From Solen grandis (lineage: Eukaryota > Mollusca > Bivalvia > Adapedonta > Solenidae), in the NCBI GenBank assembly GCA_021229015.1, contig CM037787.1, forward strand, positions 40,852,629 through 40,916,628: 64,000 nucleotides of DNA, read 5' to 3'. The position numbers and the translations under genes are program-made. How positions within the stretch are numbered: position 1 is the stretch's first letter; every line of letters begins with the position of its first letter. Positions 1 to 11,100 of the stretch are shown here, piece after piece. The notes beneath the pieces were generated by a model that was not told where the DNA came from, made no database searches, and was given only the letters and a program-made list of their open reading frames with translations.

Positions 1-377
1 TATATCTAAGATAACATCATTCAATGACTGTATGCATGAATCAAGTTACTTAGTAGATGTGTAAATTCAGGATCTCTTTATATAAAGTTAAAATAACTTA
101 GTACTGAACTAGGAGATTTCACATAACCCATTAGATTAACTAAATAAATTAATTATACAGTTCTAGTTACAATAGCAGTATCTTAAATACATGCACATAT
201 TGTATGTCCCAAATTAACTTCACAATTAGAATCAAGGTGCTATGCAGACAAAAGCAGTATTTTGCCATAAGAAAACTATCAAATTAATACAAAATGCAAA
301 TCATGATAATATTAACAAACTAAGTTTTCTGTAAATATTATGTTTTCAATAACATTCATTTAACTTGTGTATGCTCA

Positions 378-402
378 CCCCCCCCCCCCCCCCCCCCCCC
401 CC
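378..402 (+). repeat. Poly-C tract of 25 C followed by (CA)n and A-run
   Basis: Uninterrupted C run, then about six CA and an A run. Could form an i-motif, or a G-quadruplex on the other strand; the exact length may be a sequencing artefact. Confidence 0.9.
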
Positions 403-535
403 ACACACACACAAAAAAAAAGAGTAAAAATCCACTACCTTTGGATCTGAAGTCATGTATACATACTATAATGATTCAGGAAATTAAGATATTCTGTTGC
501 TTGCTGCAACACAGATGAATTCCATTCTTTTAACT

Positions 536-842
536 GTTTGTTGGGTTTAAGGTCCAACCAACAGTATTTCAGTCATTTTGAGACTATGTCTACTTGAGAC
601 AGATTAAGTGCTGCTACACTGCAGTATAACACTGTAGACATTAAGAATGTTACCACACTCAGTCACATTACCCTGACACAAGATTAACCAGTTCTGGAAC
701 TATCCTTTTATGCTGAGCGCCAAGGAAGAGAGCTATACCAGTACCAATTTTTATGACTTTGGTATGTCGCAGCCAGGAATCAAACCGACAACCTAGCTCC
801 CACTCCCAAGGCAGATGCTCTAACCACTCTGCCACTGGGAAC
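536..842 (-). mobile_element. tRNA-derived SINE, family S1, near full length
   Basis: Read on the minus strand, the head carries an A box (TGGCAGAGTGG) and a B box-like GGTTTGATTCC, then the S1 body (ATACCAAAGTCATAAAAATTG, 'GGTATAGCTC', 'GCATAAAAGGATAGTTCCAG') and the tail GACTGAAATACTGTTGG plus TTAAACCCAAC. The same body recurs at least nine times in the window. Pol III-derived head and non-coding body: no protein expected. Confidence 0.85.
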
Positions 843-929
843 GTTCATTTTTTTGACTATTTTTTCTACATTGAATGCAGTCTGAAACAAAAAAAGTCAA
901 CAAAAGGTAAAATTAATATCAAATATCTA

Positions 930-1343
930 GGCTATGTGAAGTTGGCTCGACATACGACATACAACATGCGACATTCAACTCTCACTATTCACGACATTGG
1001 ACATTCAGATTTTGAATGTCGCGGCACGACATTCAAAATCTGAATGTCCGATGTCGTGAATGTCGTGCCGCGACATTCAAAATCTAAATGTCCGATGTCG
1101 TGAATGTCGTGCCGCGACATTCAAAATCTGAATGTCCAATGTCGTGAATGTCGCGTGCGACATTCAAAATCTGAATGTCCAATGTCGCGAATGTCGTGCC
1201 GCGACATTCAAAATCTGAATGTCTAATGTCCTGAATGTCGCGTGCGACATTCAAAATCTGAATGTCCAATGTCGTATGTCGTGAATAGTGAGAGTTTAAT
1301 GTCGTATGTTGTATGTTGTATGTCGAGCCAACTTCACACAGCC
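930..1343. mobile_element. Foldback-like element built of nested palindromes
   Basis: The left end (GCTATGTGAAGTTGGCTCGA, then ACATACGACATAC and CTCTCACTATTC) returns as its inverse at the right end (GAATAGTGAGAG and then TCGAGCCAACTTCACACAGC). Arms are about 90 bp. The interior is a tandem array of about 43-57 bp units, each itself a short palindrome (GACATTCA-AAATC-TGAATGTC). The short ORFs over it (753-1043 plus, 1084-1350 minus) reflect the repeat and are not genes. Confidence 0.85.
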
Positions 1344-1482
1344 AATTCAAACCCTTAATTTTATTTTAGCTGACGTTAAGAATTACTGAATCCTGATTGT
1401 GGGTCCTAAGTATCTAAAACATAAATTACTTAAGAACATCAGCCTTGAACAGGGTGGTTATTCAGTTTATTGTAAACAAATA

Positions 1483-1660
1483 CAGTTAAACCTGTCTTTA
1501 ACGGTCAGTTGAGGGAACAAGAGAATGTGACCGCTTAATAGAGGTAGTCGTTAAATAAAGGTTAAACAAATAACAAAATGCTTGTTTGGTAAAATCAAAA
1601 CTGACCGCTAAATGCAGGTTGACCGCTTAATACAGGTGGTCGCTAATACAGGTTCAACTG
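1483..1660. mobile_element. TA-flanked MITE (CAGTTAAACCTGT / GGTTCAACTG ends)
   Basis: 178 bp with inverted ends CAGTTAAACCTGTC and, inverted, CAGTTGAACCTGTA, each flanked by TA. Interior shows 'ACCGCTTAATACAGGTGGTCG' type subrepeats. TA target and CAGT ends suggest a Tc1/mariner-type non-autonomous element; this class assignment is inference. Confidence 0.8.
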
Positions 1661-1842
1661 TAATTTATTATTCGATAAATGGGGAAAAAAATATCCGACG
1701 CTAAGAATCCGGTCCATTGAGGTCGATTTTTTATTTCATATTTCATGCATAGGCAGAATTTGCATAAATCACATTTTATCAATCGCATATATACTAAACA
1801 AATCTCCTAAGTAATCCGATAGCAGCATTTGATATTGTTCAG

Positions 1843-2997
1843 TATCGACTCAACAGAACTTTATCAAACTATCAGGAAACTTTGAGGTATATTAATTACA
1901 AATGATGCTTTGCCATATGTTTTGGCTTGAGAATGTAGAATTAAGATTGGCAGAATCAAATGACACTTGCATAATTTGCATCAAATCAAATCGGGTAACT
2001 GCAGAAAAATTTAATCGAAGTTTAAAATATCTAACTATATTACGTGTATAATGATACTGACATATTACATTGCTTATTTCAAATATGAAATCATTATCCT
2101 AGACCCAAGCAAGCGATTGCTTATTTTATCTTAATTATTCAAAACTTGCAATGTGAAAAAGCATCACTTTTTGAAATAGAAATCGTCAATTATACCATTT
2201 ATTAGTGTGTGCTGATTTCAATTTTGTTAATGACATTCAATTTAAACCTCAGAGTTATGTTGCAAAATTATATAATCCCATTTATACTCTCAAAATTACT
2301 TTATATATCAATACTTAATGACATATATCAAGTAAGGAAACAACAACAACAGTAAAACAAAAGAAAACGGGTGATTTATCTGTTATAAAATTGTTTTATA
2401 GACGCATCCCTGTACATTACTTATTACTTATGTTCTATGATTTAATATCAAACTTGGCTTCCGTATAATAGTCAACACCTCTCAAGCCGAGTGTCGCCAA
2501 TTTTGTATCAACCACATAAAAATTGCGTAAACTTAACATACAAAAAGAATATTGATTTATTCAAACAGTATGTATCAGGGCTTTTACTTTATCCCATCTT
2601 GCTCATTATTTAAGACCTGTTCTAAGTTAGAATTCTCATCAGACCCTAGAATACCAGCGACGTTTCTGGATCTCTTGTACAATCGGTTTTTAATGTTGTA
2701 CTCCCGATATCCAGAAAAATATGGACATTCAAAACAAAATATTTATATTTATAGTCTTTGACTTATCTATGGATGTGTGACACGATGAAATATGTCATTT
2801 GTTTAATTCAGCACCATCTGCGTCTGTATGATCTATTCATATTTCATTATTATACTTTTTGGTCAAATTTTCTCTTCTGATTGTCAATAAGCCGTGTGCA
2901 TGACGTCATGTACACTGGTTATATGTTTATGACGCGTTGTAAGTATTTATAAACGCAGAAACTGGAATGAATTTTGCAGTATAATAAATCCGTTATA
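1843..2997. other. AT-rich, no gene seen
   Basis: AT-rich DNA without recognisable exon, repeat array or RNA gene. The 69-aa ORF at 2552-2761 has no family feature. Confidence 0.6.
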
Positions 2998-3108
2998 CAG
3001 TTTCTTGACAGGGTACATTACCATTTTTTCCCACGTAGTGGCTCGGGTGACATGGCTTTCCTCAGCCGTGAATTAATAGTCATGTACATGTACCCTGTCA
3101 GGAAACTG
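2998..3108. mobile_element. Short TA-flanked MITE (CAGTTTCTTGACAGGGTAC ends)
   Basis: 111 bp with about 22-bp inverted ends (CAGTTTC-TGACAGGGTACAT and ATGTACCCTGTCAGGAAACTG), flanked by TA on both sides. Confidence 0.8.
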
Positions 3109-3110
3109 TA

Positions 3111-5394
3111 ACTGATATATTTGTTTTCTAGGTTGCCGTCATCTGGAGATGTTGTTTACATATCATCTTGCTTTGTCTATCAAACATTCTAATATTTTAT
3201 TTGATTTTGATTGAATGAGCTGATCATACAATCATACAAGAAAATAAAATTCAATCATTTTAGTGATTCTCTTATGTAACTTTACTCAGCAAAACTAGAA
3301 ATGTCTCTGTTTATTAACGTAACTTTTTCCGCCCTTTGCTCATAAATTTAACCATTCAAGTAAAGTTTAAACCAGAAACATACGTGCGAAATGGTCACTA
3401 ACCGAAACGGCGATTTTCACGTTTTACACTCCCGATAAATTCATTTATTTAGTCAATACTTGGTGTGATACTCAGGACAATACTCAACCTTTGTATACAT
3501 ATTTATCGTGACATCTCATGAAATATATTGAAATGTATAATATGTCATAAAATGGAAATATCAAATAAATAATAAAAATATGCCGCGTTTATCTGAATTT
3601 TATAGAAATGATAACAGTTTTGAGATATTTTTTTTATTTTGATCCCTTTCGATTTCCTCTTGATATTACTTATAAAATAATAGATTTGCTCAAAACAGGG
3701 ACGTGTCTAGTTTATGTTGTAATTCCACTATTTCTTTCAACATCTGCTCTCAAGCAGAATTGCTGCAAAAATAACTTATACATACACAGCTTTATTCTTC
3801 TGGGATTCATCAATTTTTATTTCTTTCAGACATTTTACTTTTGATTCCATCTTGACGTGCTTATCATCTATTGCGTTATCGTCGGACACGTTAGCAGTTC
3901 GCAGTCACTTATCTGAGGTCGGTCCTGGCTGACAAGCATTCTCAATGCTTCCAGCTACTTTACTTGTCATTCAGACATGAAATACCACAGAGATGTCTGC
4001 TTCAGATCGAATGTAAGTAAGGTTGTTAAGAAGGAACTGTCACAAATTTAAGCCTTGAGGAAATAAGAAAATTGCCGACGCGACTAGAATAAAACCCTCA
4101 TATGAGCCTGGTTGTAATCGTCATCACGGAAACATAACATCAAGACAAACATGGTATTGCACATGTTCAAATGTGTTCATTTTGATATGTGGCATTACTA
4201 TACAAAATTGATTCATGAATGTTTTCTGCATTGAAGAGGGATGTTAAGACAGTTTGCATACTTCGCAAACGAAACAAATATTGCTTTTTGCAGATTTTGT
4301 CTATACCCTATTGGGACGTAATGTAATAGCATTGTAAAATTTAAAGAAAGTATCATATTTAAAAGCACTGCAGAATTAAAAAGGAGAGCAACATAAGGTA
4401 CGGGTTGGTTGGTGATAACATTGTCTGATCCTCACTTTTATTTAAGGAAGTGTTGCAATGTCTAAATGACCTCATACTGAGCATTATACAAGTCTTTTTC
4501 GGTCATGGTGACTTGTTTGATACAGAAAGGAATCTAGAAACTACATTTCCATTCCTTACCTCTGAATGTCTCAAATAAAAACAGTTATGTACAAAAAAAT
4601 CATATATTAGTCTCACATTCTCGAAGAATTTCAGAGTCATGGTGTTTGTGTGAAATGTTTAATGACATCTGAAAAGTTTTACAGGATAGATCTTCCGTTA
4701 ATCAATAGTTCTAAAGTAACAATTAAAAATATTTCCTATTTTTTTATATCGCGTCTAGGAAATAGAACAGTTTCCGAGACAGGATTCACTTCTGTAAGTG
4801 TTAGATATGAATGGCACAATTCCTGAAAAGACATACTTATTGCCTCCAAAAAATAATAAAATACACCATCTTGACTTTTCCTGTACTGAAAACATTTATT
4901 TTTTCCCTTTATTTCCGTGCATTGCCTTGTTATGTTTTATAAGCTTAGGGATTACAATTAAAACAACATACACCATTTTCTTCTACAGACTTTGATACCA
5001 CAACATTCATTTTAACGATTTACACACAAACTAGTTTCTAACTGTTATCCAACTACGCAATAGAGTACCTTCTTATCCATTCAAACTTCCAAAGATACCT
5101 GTCATAATGCTTTATGCGCATATCAGATTCATACAACATTCGATAACTTTCAGCTTATGTAACTTTTATCGAAATGTTCAACAAAAAAAACAGAAACATA
5201 TGTATTTTGTATTTTGCTTTTCCTGATATCACCAAACTACACGAAAAGCAAAATTGTCGATTGATATTTTTTTTAGATTTTGAAATGTTTCATCCTCAAT
5301 ATAACGTTAATGTTTACCGACATATTGTGTCTGGAACAAGTAGCTTGTATGAGGGTAATCAAATGCTAAGAAAATTTTCTGCAAGCATCCATTG
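3111..5394. other. AT-rich, no gene seen
   Basis: No exon with both splice signals and protein-like codon content. ORFs of 65-78 aa (3608-3844, 4798-4995, 5174-5395) are Phe/Ile/Leu/Lys-rich, as expected from AT-rich random sequence. Confidence 0.6.
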
Positions 5395-5401
5395 ACTTGA
5401 T

Positions 5402-5509
5402 GTTATAAGTTCTTTTGCTCAAAATCTATAAAGGTTTGCATTTACTGTAAAAAAATCCATGATCTCTTGATGGTCCATGATCACAATTTAATGATGGATG
5501 GATGTTTAA
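5402..5509 (-). mobile_element. Truncated copy of the GGATGGATTACCTT TIR element
   Basis: Matches, in inverse orientation, the element at 22353-22549 (shared 'TTTTGCTCAAAATCTATAAAGG', 'CTTGATGG', and end AATGATGGATGGAT). One end is missing. Confidence 0.7.
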
Positions 5510-6605
5510 TATAATTCAGTCAAAGGATAGCGATGCTTTGCATTCATTTTTTTTAAATAGTTCATTAAATTACCATATGTTCTGTCGAGATGTTAATGTT
5601 ACGTATTTTTTATTCTAAACCCATGTCAAATATATCATATTGATAAGTCATTAATGTTATCCAGAATTATCTAACTTGCTTACCCATAATATTTATTGAT
5701 ATGTATCATGTAAAGTTATTCATTGACAATGACTCAGTCTAATGGAAGCTTCCTGAGCTAATTGCTAACTTCAAAGTAGAGCATATACTTAAACAATTTG
5801 AACGAATGCGCATTCAAAAGTATGAACAATAACATATAATATGTTGTGACATTCTCAAAACCCTTCCATTAAGGTCTAAAATATTCATGGAGTGTATAAC
5901 ACTCGGATTCGATTAAAGAGAAATCTCAAAAGGTTGCTAAAAGTTTCTCCGAGGAGTGATAAATTTCTAATGCAACTTGTTATGTTTCGTTATTTCTTTA
6001 TGAAATGATGAATAAAAAATATAGGTTTTGTTTCGATAATACAAAATCACCATCCAAATTGTTTTGCTTTATAATCAACTTCATGCGAAATAAATACTGA
6101 CAAGAGATCCATTAGAAACCAACAAAACACATTTATAAAAAAGCAGTAAGAATAAAGTATGATGTCTTCCTTATGTATCACCGAAGAGCAACATAGAAAA
6201 TGCAAGCAATACAGATATCAAGGATACTGACAAGGAAAATATTGAAGATATTGACAAAGACTCAAAGATACATTTAGATTGTCACCGCTTACATTCTATT
6301 GTATACCCTAGTAGAGATTTGTATTTTCTAACTCTAGAAAAGTCCTTAACACACATGTGTACAAACGTGATTGAGTGAAAAGAAACCAGTACAATAATAA
6401 TATAAAAACGGCAACGGAATATGCAGAAATAGTTTAGTAAAGATGAAATATTACTTTGAAATGAATAAATACCCAGAGCTTTAAAGTTTTCTGTTAGTTC
6501 AATATGGGAGAGCAGATATATTGTTATACCATATCAGAGTAAAAAGGGGTCCAAAAGACTTAAAAGTAAGGTACATTCGCTGCTAACGCATGTACGTACT
6601 GACAC

Positions 6606-6639
<34 letters not shown>
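6606..6639 (+). repeat. (TTG)n microsatellite
   Basis: About eleven TTG units without interruption. Confidence 0.95.
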
Positions 6640-6679
6640 CCTTGTCGGTGTTTAATCAGAATAATCATAATTTCAAAGT

Positions 6680-6721
6680 GATCACCCGGGTCCAAACGTT
6701 TTAAAGAGGTTCTACTGTATA
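6680..6721 (+). mobile_element. Solo 3' end of the CAGTAGAA TA-MITE
   Basis: Ends TTTAAAGAGGTTCTACTG-TA, resembling the right end of the element at 43280-44061. The rest of the element is not recognisable. Confidence 0.5.
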
Positions 6722-6769
6722 GATGTTGAAAATTGTTATCTCCCTAACTTGGCCCTCAGAATGTAAGAT

Positions 6770-6925
6770 TTGGTCAAATACTTGTTGGTCTGGTGTCAGG
6801 ATAATGGGACTCTTTGAAGTGTAACGTTATTTGTCAATGATGTAATAAGGCAGCACTATATCTGTCTTGTCCAGACAATTGACTGAAATACCGACGGGGC
6901 GGTGTTTAACTAAGTCAAAGTATTC
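6770..6925 (+). mobile_element. SINE S1 3' remnant
   Basis: Carries GGTGTCAGGATAATGGGACT, GGCAGCACTATATCTGTC and a tail GACTGAAATACCG... as in full-length S1 copies; the tRNA head is not recognisable. Confidence 0.65.
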
Positions 6926-6949
6926 ATAAAGTGCAAAAGGAAAACGTTT

Positions 6950-6953
<4 letters not shown>

Positions 6954-6991
<38 letters not shown>
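6954..6991 (+). repeat. (TA)n microsatellite
   Basis: About 19 TA units. Confidence 0.95.
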
Positions 6992-6994
<3 letters not shown>

Positions 6995-7399
6995 TATCGT
7001 ATGTGGTGGTACTCAATATTCCTGCTACAAGAAATGGATTTTCAGTTTAAATTTTATACGTTTGTTTTTAGCTCTATATTTTCTCTAAGGATGACGCATA
7101 CAATAGCGTTTAATTGGTTTGATTTTTATTGATAAACGAATTGCCTCCGCAAGCCAATTAACTTACAGTAAAGAATTTTACAGTAAATTATTGTTTACTA
7201 GAATTAGTGGAACAACAACGTAAAAAAAGCATTCATAATGGATGTTCTGGTTTTATTTATTCGTAATCGAAAGACGTCATGAAAGGAAAAACAAAGCACG
7301 TGTAGAGCAATTGACAAAGGATGATATCGATGCAACTGACAAGATTCATAAAGTACTGATTACGCAATACTAGCTTTTGTTCTGGATCACTCACTTACC

Positions 7400-7545
7400 A
7401 AAGGCGCCGCGGTTCAGTGAGCCGAAGACTGTGGGTTCTAATCCCAGGAGGTGGGGAGAGACCTTCCCAAGGTGCAAAATATTTGTAAAACCCAGGAACC
7501 ATCGAGAGAGATTAGTAGCTGTAAGAACGTGTGTAAGGTGTGTAA
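7400..7545 (+). mobile_element. tRNA-like SINE head and body, family S3
   Basis: A B box-like GTGGGTTCTAATCCC follows a decayed tRNA head. The body 'ACCCAGGAACCATCGAGAGA' and 'AGCTGTAAGAAC' recurs at 54770-54885 and more weakly at 58330-58475. Confidence 0.5.
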
Positions 7546-8149
7546 GGAAATAATTAATAAACCAAGGATCCCTAACAGAAATAATAATAAACCAAGGAAC
7601 CCCGAAGTGACATTGTACTCTTTTCCTGTGTGCGGTTCGTATTTAGGAAAAAAATTTCGTATTTACCAAATATTGTAGACTTTGTGACAGGTTGATTATT
7701 GGAAAGCACCAATTAGGACTTAGGACACGATAAAAAAATAGGAATACAATTCTTAGGGCTCCATCCATAAAAAGCAATCATCTTTCTTCAGTCAATAAAA
7801 TCTTTATCTAAAGTGGTTGACATATTTGACATAATCCAATCTTCTATATAATCCACATAGATAAGCTTCATGAGGTGATATCTCTTATTATACACCACGT
7901 GACCTTCCCATATTAAATTTCCTTACACACCCCATTTGAATACGAACATTTTTGTTAAAAATGTTCACGCCTAAAAATAGATTTTCGCCATTTCGATCGG
8001 TAGGCGCTTATTTAAATATGCATTTTCGTAAATAACGGTGCCTGAATACTCTACCTTCAATAGACAAGTTCAAACTGTACAAACTGTACTACTGCCTTTG
8101 AATAGTTTTTCCAATTGATTAGCATGTTAATATCAAATTCCCACAGGAT
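7546..8149. other. No gene seen
   Basis: AT-rich; contains a short duplicated phrase (AATAATAAACCAAGGA, twice at about 7,550-7,600) and otherwise nothing recognisable. Confidence 0.5.
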
Positions 8150-11100
8150 TATCATTTTTTGAATTTTTTTTTCCCTTTTTAATTTGAAAAAAATAAAAGT
8201 CCCCCCTTTTGCATCCTGCGAATTTTTCAGAGCATCAAAATTAAACGCTTTTAAAATTTCAGATAAAGCCCAAAGGAATGAAAACTCCCAAAAATTTAAA
8301 CAAGTATTTTAAATTAAGAAAAAACCCCCAAAAAGGGTTTGGGGATTTTTTAAAAAAGTTTTTTTCAATCTCCGTTTTAAAGAATTTTTAAATTTTAAAT
8401 TTTTTCCCCCCTTCGCTTGGTAGAGTATTTTAACTTTTTTTTAAAGAAAATCCTTGCCTCTTCTCTTTTCAAAAAATAATTTTTTTTTTCCCTCTTCTTT
8501 TGTGACTAAAAACCCCACCAGGGGCAGGGCCACCTGTCTTCACGAAAAAATTTGTGTTAAAATTAAAAGCTGTAGGCACATTTTAAAAGTTTTTTTTATG
8601 TAATTAAAAGAAAAAAAGGGTTTAAAAAAAGCTGTCTTTTGAAAACAAATTTTCAATTGTGAATGAATCCTATTAAAACAAGATTGTGACTAATTATTTT
8701 TTTAAATTAACCCAATTTGTCTTTCAAAGTTTTTTAAAATTTTTTAAAAAACGAACCCCTTTTTTAACCTAATTTTTTTTTTTTCCATAAGTCCGAAATG
8801 ATTTCCTTCTACCGTGATAAAAAAAAAATTTACCAAAAATGTTGGGAAAAAGGTCTTTGCTTCAACAAACAAAAGATTGTTCATTTTTTCAATTTAAATA
8901 GTGTTGTTTTATAGTAAAAAAAAATTGATATATGTTTTGCAGAAATTAATCGTGACCAGTTATTGTGCAAAATATAATAATCAAAACCAAAAATTTATTT
9001 CATACCTGCATTTAAAATTTTACAGAAAATACATAGTAAAAAGGGGACTAAAATTTAATTAAAGTTTACAAAGCTCAGTTTGGGGTTCCCCCTTCTATTT
9101 TTTTTAAGGTTTTAACCCAATTTTGGGTTTTGAAAATTTAAAAATTTTTAAAAAGCCTGTCTTTTTTTTAAATTAAAATCATTCATTCGCCCTATGGTTT
9201 TAAAATTTTTGGGTTTTTGTTTTTTTTTAAAATTTTAATTTAATTTAGAAATATTCCTTTTTTTAAAAATTAAAAAGAATCAATTTAAACCAACAATTTA
9301 TTTTTTAATTTTTAAAAAAAAAATAGGGGTGTGTTATCTATCTTTTTGAATAAAGCAATCAATCACACAAAAAAGGGGGCTGCCGCCGGTGAACCGTGAC
9401 AAAAAATCTCCACCCCTCCCGCGGGGGGTCAACCCAGGGGGATTTGGGGTTTTTTTTTATGTGAGGAAGCCTTCCAGGGGCTTGGTGTGTGGTTCTCCCG
9501 GCCTCTTGTCCCGGGGCTTCCCCCCGAATTTTTTTGGACTCACAAGTTAAATCTACCAGCGAGGGAAACCCCCCAAAAACAAAAACCCGACAAAAATTTA
9601 TTTATTCCCGGGAACATTACTCGAGTTCCGGGGATTCTTTACCCCAACGTTCGAAAATCACATAATATTTGGATGTAATAAAAGGGGGCATTTTTTGGGG
9701 AATTTTTTGTTATCAATGTTATATACCTATAATTTGTACTAGTTTTTAGATATCCATACATGGTTATTTTCATGTTTATAATGCGATTAGGGTTTTTAAA
9801 AGATCGTGAGGGCATCTAGAAAATGTGATTCTTTTTTTGTCACCGAAACCCCCAAATCATCACCTCCATCTCATTCCAACATTATATCTCCGCTCTGCTT
9901 TTTTTTTTTTTTTTTTTTTTTCCTCATCCCCCACATTGCTGCAAACTAGATACCCTAAACATGATAATCCAACTCAACATCCCCCTTAAAAACACTAAAC
10001 CCAAATTAATCATTTTCCATAATTACCCTTTTGAATTAATTTACATTATTTTAAAAATACCATTTTTGTCTTGTATTCTTTTTGACAAGAATATAAAACT
10101 AATGGAGTTTTCGGAAGTAAATCAAATCCACATATTATTGATCCTTACTCCGCATTGCCCAAAGGAACATACGAATTTGGGGGTTTTTTTTTGATTACCT
10201 ATGTATGGTTACCAAAAATTTATTGATAATGAGTTATTGATAACTAATTAACCCATCACTTTTTAAAGACTTTCAAATATTGCTGTTTTTTTTTTTTTCT
10301 TTCTTCTTTATGTATTTTTTTTCTTCTCATTTTTTTTTTAATATTTATGTCTTTTCTGAATCTTAAATTTTTTTGGAAATAAAGATAAAACAACGTTTCG
10401 TCAATATAATTTGACTGCTAAAAAATTTAAAAAAAAATTTTTTAATAGATTTACTTTAAAAACACAAACCATTACATTTCGTTTATTTTTAAATTTCCTA
10501 AATATTGGGAGATATGACTAAGTTTTTACTTTTTTCCCACAGTATTGTATAATTCAAAAAAAATGGTGCTTCCCCCTTTTAAAAAATTTTTTTTTGAAAA
10601 ACGTTTATTTTTTCTGATTAAATTTTTTTAAAATTTGTTTGTGGTATTTGTTATGATAAATTGTTTAAAAAATATCATAATTTTTGTACATGAAAAACCA
10701 TGGTTTGGGGTTTTTAAAAAGTGTGTTCTTTTTTGTTCGTTAAACGCTCACATTCCTTATCTTTCTATTACAGATACAACCCGATGACAAGCAAATTTAT
10801 TGCATTCCATTCATTTCGGATACCAGCAGATTAAAAAAATTTTTTTGGGGGAATCTTGTCTAATGTTTGATCAAGATTTAGAAAGGGGGTCAATTTCCCC
10901 ACTACAATCTTAACTAAAAATATTTAAATATTAAAATGGTAAATTTCCAGTTTTGTTCATATTCATAATAAAAAAACCCCAAAATAGTTTTGTTTTATTA
11001 AAAAAATTTCTTTGGGCTTGTCATTTAAAATATTTTAATAGTAAAAGGACATGTACACCTTTTTAAAATTTTTGGGTTTTTATTTTACTAATTTTTGTTG

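Noticed and set aside
2901..2908. CRE-like TGACGTCA palindrome as a promoter element (also at about 17,042)
   Set aside because: An 8-mer occurs by chance in 64 kb, and no first exon or start region lies nearby.
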